64,000 bases of DNA from Bacteroidales bacterium. Lineage in GTDB: Bacteria; Bacteroidota; Bacteroidia; Bacteroidales; UBA932. The stretch is taken from assembly GCA_017430365.1 (NCBI GenBank), contig JAFRNC010000003.1:112846-176845 (forward strand), given 5' to 3'. Each line of letters starts with the position of its first letter. The stretch's first letter is position 1. A program made the translations under genes and the position numbers. Positions 8,997-17,516 of the stretch are shown here, piece by piece. Under the pieces are notes generated by a model. It was not told where the DNA came from and did no database searches. It saw only the letters and a list, made by a program, of their open reading frames with translations.

Positions 8997-10277
8997 CTAC
9001 CAGCGGTTGAGCGGCAGACCGTTCATCTTCATCTTGACCTGCTGGCGGACTTCCTCGATGATCTGGTCGTTCTCGACGTTGCAGAGCACTTTGTCGATCA
9101 GGTCGACGATGCCCGGCATATCTTTCTCGACGAGGCCGCGGGAGGTGACGGCAGGAGTACCGACGCGGAGACCGGAGGTCTGGAATGCGCTGCGGCTGTC
9201 AAACGGAACCATGTTCTTGTTGACGGTGATGCCGGCGCGGACGAGAGCCTTCTCGGCCACCTTTCCGGTCAGGTCGGGGAACTTCGGACGAAGGTCGATC
9301 AGCATCAGGTGGTTGTCGGTGCCACCGGAGACGATGTAATATCCCTTCTTGATGAATGCCTCGGCGAGGGCCTTGGCGTTCTTCTGGACCTGGACCTGGT
9401 AGTCACGGAACTCAGGCTGCAGGGCCTCGTAGAAGGCGACGGCCTTTGCGGCGATGCAGTGCTCGAGCGGACCGCCCTGGATGCCCGGGAATACGGCGGA
9501 GTTGATCATGGCACTCATCTTCTTGATCTCGCCCTTCGGCGTGGTGATGCCCCAGGGGTTGTCGAAATCCTTGCCGATGAGGATGACGCCGCCGCGCGGA
9601 CCGCGGAGGGTCTTATGCGTGGTGGATGTGACGATGTGGGCATACTTCACGGGGTTCTTAAGCAGACCGGCGGCGATGAGGCCGGCGGGATGTGCCATGT
9701 CGACCATGAAGATGGCGCCTACCTTGTCGGCGATTGCGCGCATGCGCTCCCAGTCCCATTCGCGGGAATATGCGGATGCGCCGCCGATGATGAGCTTCGG
9801 CTTGTATTCGAGAGCCTTGCGCTCCATGTCGTCATAATCGACCAGGCCGGTCTCCTTGTTGAGCTGATAGCCGATCGCGTGATAAAGTTTACCCGACATA
9901 TTAACCGGAGATCCGTGAGTCAGGTGGCCGCCGTGTGCGAGGTCAAGGCCCATGAAGGTGTCGCCGGGCTGCAGGCAGGTGAAGAATACCGCCATGTTGG
10001 CCTGGGCGCCGGAGTGGGGCTGGACATTTGCATATTCGGCGTCAAAAAGCTTGCAGAGACGGTCGATGGCCAGCTGCTCGATCTGGTCGACCACCTCGCA
10101 GCCGCCATAGTAGCGGGCCCTGGGATAGCCTTCCGCGTACTTGTTGGTACATACGCTGCCAAGGGCCTCAAGCACCTGTTTGCTTACGAAGTTTTCGGAA
10201 GCTATGAGCTCGATGCCTTCGCTCTGGCGATCCTCTTCCTTGCGGATCAGGTCGGAAATTTGAACGTCTTGTTTCAT
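8997..10277 (-). CDS. glyA: Serine hydroxymethyltransferase
   Basis: The 426-residue PLP enzyme converts serine and tetrahydrofolate to glycine and methylenetetrahydrofolate in the cytoplasm. Visible signatures are the N terminus with [11 protein letters not shown], the substrate segment [18 protein letters not shown], and the PLP-lysine region [15 protein letters not shown]. Length and domain order are those of bacterial GlyA. It is transcribed alone, away from the SpoU methyltransferase with which it shares a divergent promoter region, and ends at a clear terminator. Confidence 0.98.
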   Translation of the reverse strand: MKQDVQISDLIRKEEDRQSEGIELIASENFVSKQVLEALGSVCTNKYAEGYPRARYYGGCEVVDQIEQLAIDRLCKLFDAEYANVQPHSGAQANMAVFFTCLQPGDTFMGLDLAHGGHLTHGSPVNMSGKLYHAIGYQLNKETGLVDYDDMERKALEYKPKLIIGGASAYSREWDWERMRAIADKVGAIFMVDMAHPAGLIAAGLLKNPVKYAHIVTSTTHKTLRGPRGGVILIGKDFDNPWGITTPKGEIKKMSAMINSAVFPGIQGGPLEHCIAAKAVAFYEALQPEFRDYQVQVQKNAKALAEAFIKKGYYIVSGGTDNHLMLIDLRPKFPDLTGKVAEKALVRAGITVNKNMVPFDSRSAFQTSGLRVGTPAVTSRGLVEKDMPGIVDLIDKVLCNVENDQIIEEVRQQVKMKMNGLPLNRW

Positions 10278-10328
10278 ATAGGTTGAAGTTTTCTTTATTG
10301 TTTTTTGCCTCGATAACGAATAGATTTA

Positions 10329-10336
10329 CAAAGATA
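10329..10336 (-). promoter_or_regulatory. Candidate -7 box of glyA
   Basis: The minus strand reads TATCTTTG, matching TAnnTTTG, about 50 nt before the glyA ATG. No TTTG lies at the ideal -33 distance (a TTGC is 24 nt upstream), so the call rests on the -7 box and location. Confidence 0.5.
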
Positions 10337-10347
10337 AAACAATTTCC

Positions 10348-10355
10348 TATATTTG
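10348..10355 (+). promoter_or_regulatory. Candidate -7 box of the SpoU methyltransferase gene
   Basis: TATATTTG matches TAnnTTTG; a weak -33 (TTTA, 10325-10328) lies 19 nt upstream. The start codon is 22 nt downstream. It is interleaved with the divergent glyA promoter. Confidence 0.55.
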
Positions 10356-10377
10356 TTGTTGCAATTTTGACAAAAAC

Positions 10378-10911
10378 ATGTTCCGTAAGCTAACGAACAG
10401 CGAACTTGGCAGGATTGGCCTGGAAGAGTACAGGAAAGCGGAAAAAGCCCCGCTCGCCCTGGTTCTCGACAACGTACGGAGCCAGCACAACATAGGTTCC
10501 GCATTCCGTACCTGCGATGCTTTCAGGGTCTCCAAGATATGTCTCTGCGGCATTTCTTCCACTCCTCCGACACCGGAGATACACAAGGCGGCCCTGGGCG
10601 CCGAGTTCAGCGTGGATTGGGAGCATTTCGACAGCGCCATGGAAGCTGTCGGGCGGCTTCGTGACGAAGGTTATGTCATCGTCAGCGTGGAACAGGCGGA
10701 AAATGCGACCCAGCTCCCTGACTTCCGGCCTGAAAAGGACCGCCGATATGCACTTGTCTTCGGAAACGAGGTGAAGGGTGTCGCCCAGGAGGTCGTGGAT
10801 GCTTCGGACATATGCCTTGAGATACCCCAGTATGGGACGAAACACTCTCTGAATGTGTCGGTTTCCATCGGTGTGGTGCTCTGGAGCATTATTTTGAACA
10901 ATTTCCGGTAG
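10378..10911 (+). CDS. SpoU/TrmH-family RNA 2'-O-methyltransferase
   Basis: The 177-residue protein is a compact SPOUT methyltransferase without an N-terminal substrate domain. The three family motifs are present: [14 protein letters not shown] near residue 32, [16 protein letters not shown] near 125, and [21 protein letters not shown] at the C terminus, which form the knotted S-adenosylmethionine site. The target (tRNA or rRNA 2'-OH) cannot be told from sequence. It stands divergent to glyA and just upstream of tRNA-Pro. Confidence 0.92.
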   Translation: MFRKLTNSELGRIGLEEYRKAEKAPLALVLDNVRSQHNIGSAFRTCDAFRVSKICLCGISSTPPTPEIHKAALGAEFSVDWEHFDSAMEAVGRLRDEGYVIVSVEQAENATQLPDFRPEKDRRYALVFGNEVKGVAQEVVDASDICLEIPQYGTKHSLNVSVSIGVVLWSIILNNFR

Positions 10912-10927
10912 AATCTAAAAAAATTGC

Positions 10928-10935
10928 TATATTTG
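10928..10935 (+). promoter_or_regulatory. Candidate -7 box of tRNA-Pro
   Basis: TATATTTG, 20 nt before the mature tRNA 5' end, matches the Bacteroidota -7 consensus. No good -33 box is seen, because the upstream sequence is the end of the SpoU gene. Confidence 0.5.
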
Positions 10936-10955
10936 CAGTCCCAATCCGGGAACCT

Positions 10956-11029
10956 CGGGAAGTGGCGCAGTTGGCTAGCGCGCTGCGTTCGGGACGCAGA
11001 GGTCGGGTGTTCGAGTCACCTCTTCCCGA
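10956..11029 (+). tRNA. tRNA-Pro (anticodon CGG)
   Basis: A 74-nt cloverleaf is visible: acceptor CGGGAAG/CTTCCCG (10956-10962 and 11022-11028), D arm GCGC..GCGC, anticodon stem CTGCG/CGCAG with loop TTCGGGA (anticodon CGG at 10990-10992), and a T loop TTCGAGT. The discriminator base is A, as expected for proline. CCA is not encoded; it would be added after transcription. Confidence 0.95.
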
Positions 11030-11030
11030 C

Positions 11031-11065
11031 AAAAACAGCAGCTCAAAAGGCTGCTGTTTTTTTTA
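11031..11065 (+). terminator. Terminator of tRNA-Pro
   Basis: Perfect 11-bp stem AAAACAGCAGC/GCTGCTGTTTT with a 7-nt loop, followed by a long T run. It starts two bases after the tRNA. Confidence 0.88.
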
Positions 11066-11525
11066 TACCGGGGCGCTGCCCCGAGCCCCGCGCCTCCCGG
11101 CCTTAGTACTTTTGCCAATGCGGGTTGAGTGCGTATTCGACTTGAGAGGCAAAAGTACCGGCCTCCGGCGGTCGCCTGATGGCGACTTGAATTTACCGGG
11201 GCGCTGCCCCGAATTGCTCAGTAAAACTGTTTTTGTGCCCGAGGGCACCGTGTTTACGGGTGGCACAGCCCCCTGTATCCCTTCGTGCTTCGCACGGCGC
11301 TTCGCTTTGCGGTTATTGAACCTGAAAACCAGCGGGAACACTATAACTGTTCCCACTGTCACGAGAAAAGGAACTCTGTTCCAGCCAAGCCAAAATGGGC
11401 TTGGCTGGAACACTGATTGCCCATTGAATGGCCTGTGCCTTATCCTGATGTCCCCTGTGTTTTTCGGGATAAACGAAATGTGAGTTGGCAGAGACCGGCA
11501 ATCGCCTGAAGCGGGCAGGCAATAA
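11066..11525. other. Repeat-rich spacer without a supported gene
   Basis: No credible coding region is seen here; the open frames change composition abruptly and run through palindromes. It holds two copies of the GC-rich motif TACCGGGGCGCTGCCCCGA (about 11066-11084 and 11194-11212), an 11-bp inverted repeat GTACTTTTGCC/GGCAAAAGTAC (11106-11116 and 11148-11158), small hairpins at 11171-11186 (GTCGCC/GGCGAC) and 11284-11296 (CGTGC/GCACG), and copy 1 of the dispersed element described separately. Confidence 0.7.
11324..11464. repeat. Dispersed structured repeat, copy 1
   Basis: About 140 bp align without gaps to 63537-63677; I count about 109 of 140 identical bases. The core is a perfect 14-bp hairpin (11378-11391 with 11398-11411, 6-nt loop AAAATG). 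A 7-bp hairpin GGGAACA/TGTTCCC (11334-11340 and 11348-11354) lies 5' of it. No protein reading is convincing on either strand. It sits after tRNA-Pro and before a gene remnant. Confidence 0.8.
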
Positions 11526-11837
11526 CAATCCGAAAGTCCGCTGACGATAATTCACGAACTGAAGGTTCAGCGAATCAAGCATCCCCTGGAACGCAGCCTC
11601 TTGATGGACAGTTTGACGGAAAAGCAACGGAGCTTTCTCTGCGCCGTGAGCGACGGCATAAGAAACCTTTCTTCCGTGGACACTTTGTCCAGGTACAAGA
11701 TAGGGACGAGCGGCAATATCCGCATCCTAAAAGGCGCCCTCAAAAAGCGGGACCTGATTGAAGAGACCGCCCGTCAGGTTGAGATCCAGGATCCGGTTTT
11801 CAATCAGTGGATTCAAAGGGTATACAAGAGTTTTTAA
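11526..11837 (+). pseudogene. Remnant (3' end) of an AAA-type ATPase gene
   Basis: The frame is open from just after a TAA (11523-11525) and encodes about 103 residues ending in a winged-helix-like segment: LLMDSLTEKQRSFLCAV, then a helix-turn-helix, then IQDPVFNQWIQRVY. This matches the C terminus of the large Bacteroidales ATPase family whose end reads DP.F..W. The Walker A and B domains are absent and the upstream DNA is the repeat spacer, so I read it as a decayed fragment. A short intact gene starting at TTG 11601 is the less likely alternative. Confidence 0.55.
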
Positions 11838-11844
11838 AACAACT

Positions 11845-12129
11845 TTACGGATTCATCAGATCCTTGTTGACAAAGCGGATGATGTTGTAGATCGACTCGA
11901 TGGCGGCGTCGGCCGGGCCGTCGGGATCGAGGAGTTTGGCTTTGTTGAGATTGTTGATGGCGTCGCCCCAGAGCTGCTGGCGCCTGTAGAGGTTGCCCAG
12001 CATATACCAGCCCTGCGGGTTGTCGGGTTCCCTCTTTACGAATTCGCGCAGAGACTGATGCGCTTCTTCGAGCTCTCCGGCCCGAAGAAGCGCTTCAATG
12101 TCTGACAAAGTCTGCGGCTTGCGGTTCAT
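11845..12129 (-). CDS. Small TPR-repeat protein
   Basis: The 94-residue soluble protein contains about two tetratricopeptide repeats (LLRAGELEEAHQSLREFVKR and GWYMLGNLYRRQQLWGDAIN..KAKLLDP), which mediate protein contacts. ATG 12129 is chosen because it begins 1 nt after the rnfA stop; the longer frame would run into rnfA. As the last gene of the Rnf run it may help assemble or regulate that complex, but this is inference from position only. Confidence 0.8.
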   Translation of the reverse strand: MNRKPQTLSDIEALLRAGELEEAHQSLREFVKREPDNPQGWYMLGNLYRRQQLWGDAINNLNKAKLLDPDGPADAAIESIYNIIRFVNKDLMNP

Positions 12130-12130
12130 C

Positions 12131-12730
12131 TTACACGAGACCCGAGAATCCCATGAAGGCAAGCGCCATGATGCCAGCGGTCAGAAGGGCGATGGGAACG
12201 CCCTTGAAGGCCTTGGGCACGTTGCTCAGTTCGAGCTGCTCGCGGATGCCCGCGAAAAGGATCAGCGCCAGTCCGTAGCCAATGGCCGTGGCGATGGCGA
12301 AGAGGATTGAGTGGCCGAGGCCGAGCATGTGTGCACCGGCTCCGAAGTCATACTCGTTGGTCACAACCTGGATGGCGACGCCGAGTACGACGCAGTTGGT
12401 GGTAATCAGGGGCAGGAAGATACCCAGGGCCTGATAGAGCGAAGGGCTGATCTTCTTGATGATGATCTCGACCATCTGCACGAGCGAAGCGATCACCAGG
12501 ATGAAGCTGACCGTCTGCAGGAACTCGATGTGGAGCGGGACCAGCACATAGTACTGGAGCAGATAGGTCACCAGCGTGGCGATGGCCATCACGAAAGTCA
12601 CTGCCGCGGTCATGCCGACGGCGGTGCCGACTTTCTTCGAAACACCCAGGAAGGGGCATACGCCCAGGAACTGGCTCAGGACGACATTGTTGACGAATAT
12701 CGCCGAAATGAAGATAAGTAAGATTTGCAT
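12131..12730 (-). CDS. rnfA: Rnf complex membrane subunit RnfA
   Basis: The 199-residue protein has six hydrophobic segments and the RnfA/NqrE signatures [18 protein letters not shown] at the N terminus and [10 protein letters not shown] in the middle, each with the conserved cysteine that helps bind an intramembrane iron-sulfur centre. With RnfE it forms the pseudo-symmetric membrane core. It is 3 nt from rnfE. Confidence 0.96.
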   Translation of the reverse strand: MQILLIFISAIFVNNVVLSQFLGVCPFLGVSKKVGTAVGMTAAVTFVMAIATLVTYLLQYYVLVPLHIEFLQTVSFILVIASLVQMVEIIIKKISPSLYQALGIFLPLITTNCVVLGVAIQVVTNEYDFGAGAHMLGLGHSILFAIATAIGYGLALILFAGIREQLELSNVPKAFKGVPIALLTAGIMALAFMGFSGLV

Positions 12731-12733
12731 CGA

Positions 12734-13327
12734 TTACGCCTTTTTCGTGATCTTTCTGAATACTACCATGAGATAAGCCAGCACGATGAACGCGCCGGGC
12801 GCCAGGACGAAGGCCAGCATGCCGTCGCCGGAGATGAACTTCCAGCCGAATGCCGAACCGCTGCCCAGGATCTCGCGCACAAGGCCGATGGCCGTCAGCG
12901 CGATGGTGAAACCGAGTCCGATTCCCACGCCGTCAAGGGCGGAGTCGCCCACCCTGTTCTTGCTGGCGAAGGCCTCGGCGCGGCCGAGGATGATGCAGTT
13001 GACCACGATCAGCGGCAGGAAGATGCCGAGGGCCTCATAGAGGACCGGCACATAGGCCTGCAGCAGCAACTGGACTATGGTCACGAACGATGCGATCACC
13101 ACGATGTAGGAAGGTATACGGACCTTGTCGGGGATAATCTTCGCTATAGCCGATATGGTGATGTTGGAGAGGATCAGCACGATTGTAGTCGCCAGACCCA
13201 TGCCCAGACCGTTGATGGCTGAAGTGGTCGTACCCAGCGTAGGGCACATACCCAGAACAAGCACGAAGGTCGGGTTGTTCTTGACGATGCCGTCAAGAAT
13301 CAGTTGCCATTTGTTATTCTTGCCCAT
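12734..13327 (-). CDS. rnfE: Rnf complex membrane subunit RnfE
   Basis: The 197-residue RnfE/NqrD protein carries the paired signatures NPTFVLVLGMCPTLGTT and VVNCIILGRAEAFA and six membrane segments. ATG 13327 (MGKNNKWQ) gives the usual N terminus and overlaps the end of rnfG by 14 nt; an upstream in-frame start at 13387 would lie deep in rnfG. Confidence 0.96.
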   Translation of the reverse strand: MGKNNKWQLILDGIVKNNPTFVLVLGMCPTLGTTTSAINGLGMGLATTIVLILSNITISAIAKIIPDKVRIPSYIVVIASFVTIVQLLLQAYVPVLYEALGIFLPLIVVNCIILGRAEAFASKNRVGDSALDGVGIGLGFTIALTAIGLVREILGSGSAFGWKFISGDGMLAFVLAPGAFIVLAYLMVVFRKITKKA

Positions 13328-13907
13328 TTTCTTCAGTATTAGTGGTTTCTGCCATGCAGTTGTTCTTGAATACCTCGTAGGCCGCATTCACGCCCTTGAG
13401 GAAGGCCCGGGAGGTAATGGTCGAAGCCGTGATGGCGTCGATCTCACCGCCGTCCTTCTTGACGGAGATATTGCTGACAGCCGGATTCTTGCCCTTGACC
13501 TGCACCCGCGGGGCGATATTCTCATCGACCAGCTTGGCTCCAAGGCCGGGAGTCTCCGAATGCGAGATAACGGAGGTGTTGTAAACCGTTCCGTCGGGAG
13601 TGAAACCGACCATGATCTGCAGGGGGCCGCCGAAACCGCCGACCGAGACCTTCACGGCGTAGCCCACGGGCTCGCCGGCATTGGTGGCGGTGTAGATCTG
13701 ACCGCCTTCCACGTCCCTTACGGCTTCGGAAGGCACATTGTCGAAAGCGGGGGTCACCGCGGCGATAGCCTCGTTGACCTTCCTCAGTTCAGAAGCCTCG
13801 ATGGGCGCCTTGGTCACGGCATATACCGTACCCAGCAGTGCCGAGCAGACGAGGCAGATGCCGGAAAGGACCAGCACCATATTGCCGAATGTAGATTTAG
13901 CAGCCAT
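13314..13907 (-). CDS. rnfG: Rnf complex FMN-binding subunit RnfG
   Basis: The 197-residue protein has one N-terminal membrane anchor and a periplasmic FMN-binding domain. The flavin is attached through a phosphoester to the threonine of DAITASTITS; the common form is SGAT, so this lineage has TAST with the key final threonine kept. Start and stop overlap with rnfD as TAATG. Confidence 0.95.
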   Translation of the reverse strand: MAAKSTFGNMVLVLSGICLVCSALLGTVYAVTKAPIEASELRKVNEAIAAVTPAFDNVPSEAVRDVEGGQIYTATNAGEPVGYAVKVSVGGFGGPLQIMVGFTPDGTVYNTSVISHSETPGLGAKLVDENIAPRVQVKGKNPAVSNISVKKDGGEIDAITASTITSRAFLKGVNAAYEVFKNNCMAETTNTEENGQE

Positions 13908-14896
13908 TATTTCCTGACCTCCCCAAACCGGCGCGGTTTGCAGTATTTGTTAAGCAAGGGAACAGTGCAGTTCATGATGAGGATGGCGAAGGATACGCCC
14001 TCGGGATATGAACCGAAGTAACGGACGAAAACGGTTATCAGACCGATACCGATACCGAAGATGATCTGTCCTTTCGTCGTCATCGGAGAAGTCACGTAAT
14101 CGGTCGCCATGAAAATGGAACCGAGAAGAAGACCGCCGGTGAAGATATTGAAGATCGGGTTGGTGAACCTTTCGGGATTTGCGAGCCAGAAGATGCCGGA
14201 AATCACGAACACCGTGCAGAGGATCGTCACCGGTATGGTGGCCTTGATCACCCTGCGGCAGAGCAGGTAGATGAAGCCGAGGATCAACGCCAGGGACGAA
14301 AGCTCACCCGCGGAGCCGCCGAGATTGAAAAACAACTGCTGGCCGAGGGTAAGATTGTCCGCGGTGAGTTCCGTAAGTGTCATGCCGTTCTTGAGGCCTT
14401 CCTTCACGGCTCCCAGAGGAGTGGCGCCGGAGAAGGCGTCGACGATGCCGAACATCGCTCCGGCGTCGTCCCAGGTGGTCATGAGCACCGGGAAGGACAC
14501 CAGCAGGAAGACGCGGCCTACAAGTGCGGGGTTGAATATATTCTGGCCGAGACCGCCGAAGGTCATCTTGGCGACGCCGATGGCGACTACCGAGCCCACG
14601 ACGATGAGCCACCACGGCGAGTTGCCGGGAAGGTTGAGCGCCAGAAGGCAGCCGGTAACGGCGGCTGAAAGGTCGCAGACCGTGACAGGGCCCTTGATCA
14701 GATATTTCTGGATGAGGAATTCCGTCAGGACGCAGGCGGCGACACCCACCAGGATGAGCATCAGGGCCGACCATCCGCTTGCGAGCACCGACACCAGCAT
14801 GGCGGGCGCAAGCGCGATGAGTACGTCGCGCATGATCGTCCTGGTGCTCTCCGGACTGTGCGTATGGGGAGAAGGTGATACTAAAAGCTTGTTCAT
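13907..14896 (-). CDS. rnfD: Rnf complex membrane subunit RnfD
   Basis: The 329-residue multi-span protein has the covalent-FMN motif SGATPLGAVK (the threonine is the attachment site) and the family segment GGLGQNIFNPALVGRVFLL. It belongs to the NqrB/RnfD family and forms part of the ion-moving membrane module. It starts 7 nt after rnfC. Confidence 0.96.
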   Translation of the reverse strand: MNKLLVSPSPHTHSPESTRTIMRDVLIALAPAMLVSVLASGWSALMLILVGVAACVLTEFLIQKYLIKGPVTVCDLSAAVTGCLLALNLPGNSPWWLIVVGSVVAIGVAKMTFGGLGQNIFNPALVGRVFLLVSFPVLMTTWDDAGAMFGIVDAFSGATPLGAVKEGLKNGMTLTELTADNLTLGQQLFFNLGGSAGELSSLALILGFIYLLCRRVIKATIPVTILCTVFVISGIFWLANPERFTNPIFNIFTGGLLLGSIFMATDYVTSPMTTKGQIIFGIGIGLITVFVRYFGSYPEGVSFAILIMNCTVPLLNKYCKPRRFGEVRK

Positions 14897-14903
14897 AGAG
14901 AGT

Positions 14904-16241
14904 CTATTTTTTAGGTCTGCTACGCAATATCTTCATTACTTCCGCCTTGCTGATGCGGATCATGTCGAGGAGCGGAATTCCGGCCGGGCAGGTGAAGCTG
15001 CAGCAGCCGCATTCGATGCAGTCGAAGACCCGCTCTTTCTCGAGCTCGTCGTACATTCCGCCGGCCCTGCTGAGTTTGTTGAGCAGCCAGGGCTCGAGGC
15101 CCATGGGGCAGGCCGATGCGCACTTGGAGCAGCGGATGCAGGCCGATTCCTTGCGGCGGCGCGTCTCGTCCTCGGAGAGGACCAGGATTGCGCCGTTCGC
15201 CTTGACGGTGGCGGCGTCGAGGTTGGCGATGGCACGGCCCATCATAGGACCGCCGCTGATGACCTTGGCAGCCTTCTCGGGAAGCCCGCCGGCTACTTCG
15301 ATGATCTTCGACATCGGGGTGCCGATACGGACCTTGTAGTTATGCTGGACAGGCATGCAGCCGCCGGTCACGGTAATGACGTTGTCGATCAGGGGTTTGT
15401 TCTTCTGGACGGCCTCATAGACGGCCAGGGAGGTGCCCACGTTCTGGACGACCGCGCCGGTATCGATAGGCAGGGCTCCGGAAGGGACCTGGCGGCGGAT
15501 GACCGCGTCGATCAGCTGTTTCTCTCCGCCCTGCGGATATCGCTTCTTGAGGGTGACGACCTCGATCTGGGGGAACTCGCGGGCAGCCTCGGTCATGGAG
15601 GCGATAGCCTTGGGCTTGTTCTCCTCGATGCCCACGTAGCCGCGGGTCACGCCGAGAGCCTTCATCATGATGGCGCCGCCGATGAGGATCTCACGGGGCC
15701 TTTCGCGCATGATGCGGTCATCGGAAGTGAGGTAAGGTTCGCACTCGGTACCGTTCAGGATAAGGCATTCAGCCTTCTTGTCCTTGGGAGGGGCGAGTTT
15801 CACATGCGTGGGGAAGGATGCTCCGCCGAGGCCGACCACGCCGGCCTTCTTGACCTTCTCGATAATCTCTTCGGGAGAATAGGGAATGTCGGCGACGACG
15901 GTGTCGCTCCTGTCTATGTCTTCCATCCACTCGTCACCTTCGACCGTGATCTCGACATGCATGACCATGTTGCCTGCGATGTCGCCACGGGGAGCCACCG
16001 ACTTGACGGTGCCCGAGACGGGGGAATGGACATAACCCGAAATGAAGCCGGAAGGTTCGGCAATCACCTGGCCTACCTTCACCTTGTCGCCCGCGGCCAC
16101 GATCGGCGTGGCGGGAGCGCCCAGATGCTGGGCCATCGAAACATATGCCGTTTCGACGGCGGGGAAGATCTCGGTTGCAGCCTCTGCGGAGATCTTGTTG
16201 TCGTGGGGATGGACACCGCCGATTCTAAACGTTTTCTTCAT
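14904..16241 (-). CDS. rnfC: Rnf complex NADH-binding subunit RnfC
   Basis: The 445-residue peripheral subunit carries electrons between NAD(H) and the complex. The N terminus has GGVHPHDNK, the nucleotide/FMN region has GLGGASFPTHVKL, and the C terminus has two [4Fe-4S] motifs, CIRCSKCASACPMGL and CIECGCCSFTCPAGI. Its start overlaps the end of rnfB by 17 nt, suggesting coupled translation. Confidence 0.97.
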   Translation of the reverse strand: MKKTFRIGGVHPHDNKISAEAATEIFPAVETAYVSMAQHLGAPATPIVAAGDKVKVGQVIAEPSGFISGYVHSPVSGTVKSVAPRGDIAGNMVMHVEITVEGDEWMEDIDRSDTVVADIPYSPEEIIEKVKKAGVVGLGGASFPTHVKLAPPKDKKAECLILNGTECEPYLTSDDRIMRERPREILIGGAIMMKALGVTRGYVGIEENKPKAIASMTEAAREFPQIEVVTLKKRYPQGGEKQLIDAVIRRQVPSGALPIDTGAVVQNVGTSLAVYEAVQKNKPLIDNVITVTGGCMPVQHNYKVRIGTPMSKIIEVAGGLPEKAAKVISGGPMMGRAIANLDAATVKANGAILVLSEDETRRRKESACIRCSKCASACPMGLEPWLLNKLSRAGGMYDELEKERVFDCIECGCCSFTCPAGIPLLDMIRISKAEVMKILRSRPKK

Positions 16242-17082
16242 TGGGCTTCTCGATTTTGGGTTTTGGAGGGAAATTCACTTCATGGATGGCGTGGGTCGGG
16301 CAGACCTCGACGCACTTGCGGCACATCTTGCACTTGGTGAAGTCGATGTAAGCCACGTTGTTCTCGACCGTGATCGCCCCGAACGGGCAGGTCTTGGCGC
16401 ATTTGCCGCATCCGATGCAGCCCGCGGAGCAGGCCTTGCGGGTGACGGCGCCCTTGTCCCTGTTGATGCAGGAGACGTAGACGCGGCGGTTCTTGAATCC
16501 CTTGGCGCGGAGTTCGATGACATTCTTGGGGCAGGCCTTGACACAGGCGCCGCAAGCGGTGCATTTCTCCTCGTCGACGGAAGCTACGCCCGTAGCGGGA
16601 TCGACGTGGATCGCGTCGAACTTGCAGGCGGTCTCGCAATCACCCTTGCCCAGGCAGCCGAATTTGCATCCGGTATCTCCGGGATAGAGGGTTGCCATCA
16701 CCTTGCAGGAGGCATAGCCGTCATACTCGCTGGTACGGGGCCTGTTGGCGAACGAACCGTTGCAGCGGACGACCGCCACCATGGGGGCTTTCTCCTCCAC
16801 GGCACGGCCGAGAGCTTCGGCGACCTTCGCCATCACCGGGTTTCCGCCCACAGGGCAGAAGAACCCGTCCATGCCGGGAGCTTTCACTACATTCTCCGCG
16901 AAGGCATGGCAGCCGGCCTGGCCGCATCCACCGCAGTTGGCACCGGGAAGAATGGACTCCACGACTCCGATGCGGGGGTCTTCCTCAACCTTGAACTTCT
17001 GTGCCACGAAGTAGAGCACAACTGCGAAGAGCAGCCCGAGAGCCACCAGACATGCAATTGTAAAAAGAATAGTTCCAGTCAT
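16225..17082 (-). CDS. rnfB: Rnf complex ferredoxin-like subunit RnfB
   Basis: The 285-residue subunit has one N-terminal membrane helix, the Fe-S domain CGGCGQAGCHAFAE with its downstream CPVGG, a CLGKGDCETAC segment, and three further ferredoxin motifs (CTACGACVKACP, CIGCGKCAKTCP, CKMCRKCVEVCP). It is the entry point for electrons from ferredoxin. ATGA overlap with rseC. Confidence 0.97.
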   Translation of the reverse strand: MTGTILFTIACLVALGLLFAVVLYFVAQKFKVEEDPRIGVVESILPGANCGGCGQAGCHAFAENVVKAPGMDGFFCPVGGNPVMAKVAEALGRAVEEKAPMVAVVRCNGSFANRPRTSEYDGYASCKVMATLYPGDTGCKFGCLGKGDCETACKFDAIHVDPATGVASVDEEKCTACGACVKACPKNVIELRAKGFKNRRVYVSCINRDKGAVTRKACSAGCIGCGKCAKTCPFGAITVENNVAYIDFTKCKMCRKCVEVCPTHAIHEVNFPPKPKIEKPNEENV

Positions 17083-17513
17083 TTAGGTTGTTTTTCTATT
17101 GAGAATATGAATATTTTGGAAATTCTGTCGCGGAAAAGGAAAACACCGAGATAGTAGAGTGCGACTGCGCCGAGCGCACCCAGGCCTGTGGCGAGCTCCC
17201 TGACCTTGAAGAGGGAGAGTATCCCGATGGCGGCCATAAGAACTATCAGGGGAATCACGTACCCCAGCCATATGGCCTTTGTACCCATGGCCTGGCTCAT
17301 TACCACATTGACGGTCTCCCCCACCTGGTAGTCACATGCGAGGGTCGAGAAGTCCTGCGCTATCTCGACGACCTTGACCGCTTCGTCGGAAGCGCCGCAA
17401 ACCCCTTTGGCATGGCAGGAGGCACAGGCTGACTTGTTGACTATCTCGACCGAGACGTAATCCTTGTCGACCGCTATGACCCTGCCTTCGTGCTCTATGC
17501 GTTCACGTGCCAT
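17079..17513 (-). CDS. rseC: RseC/MucC-family membrane protein (SoxR-reducing type)
   Basis: The 144-residue protein has an N-terminal beta domain with four cysteines (CASCHAKGVCG) and two central membrane helices. RseC proteins belong with Rnf-type complexes; in E. coli the Rsx-RseC set reduces SoxR. In Bacteroidota the gene regularly opens the rnf cluster, as here. Its role there is not proven. Confidence 0.88.
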   Translation of the reverse strand: MARERIEHEGRVIAVDKDYVSVEIVNKSACASCHAKGVCGASDEAVKVVEIAQDFSTLACDYQVGETVNVVMSQAMGTKAIWLGYVIPLIVLMAAIGILSLFKVRELATGLGALGAVALYYLGVFLFRDRISKIFIFSIEKQPK

Positions 17514-17516
17514 ATT

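Noticed and set aside
8868..10286. 472-residue plus-strand open frame opposite glyA
   Set aside because: Fully antisense to glyA and without recognisable features.
11063..11413. 116-residue minus-strand open frame in the spacer
   Set aside because: It is composed of hairpin and repeat sequence, has no start context and no family resemblance.
10962..11483. Open frame beginning inside tRNA-Pro
   Set aside because: It runs through the tRNA, its terminator and several palindromes. Similar peptides at 63457-63714 are explained by the shared DNA repeat.
14271..16340. 689-residue plus-strand open frame across rnfD and rnfC
   Set aside because: It is a shadow of two well-supported minus-strand genes, has low-complexity composition and no domain.
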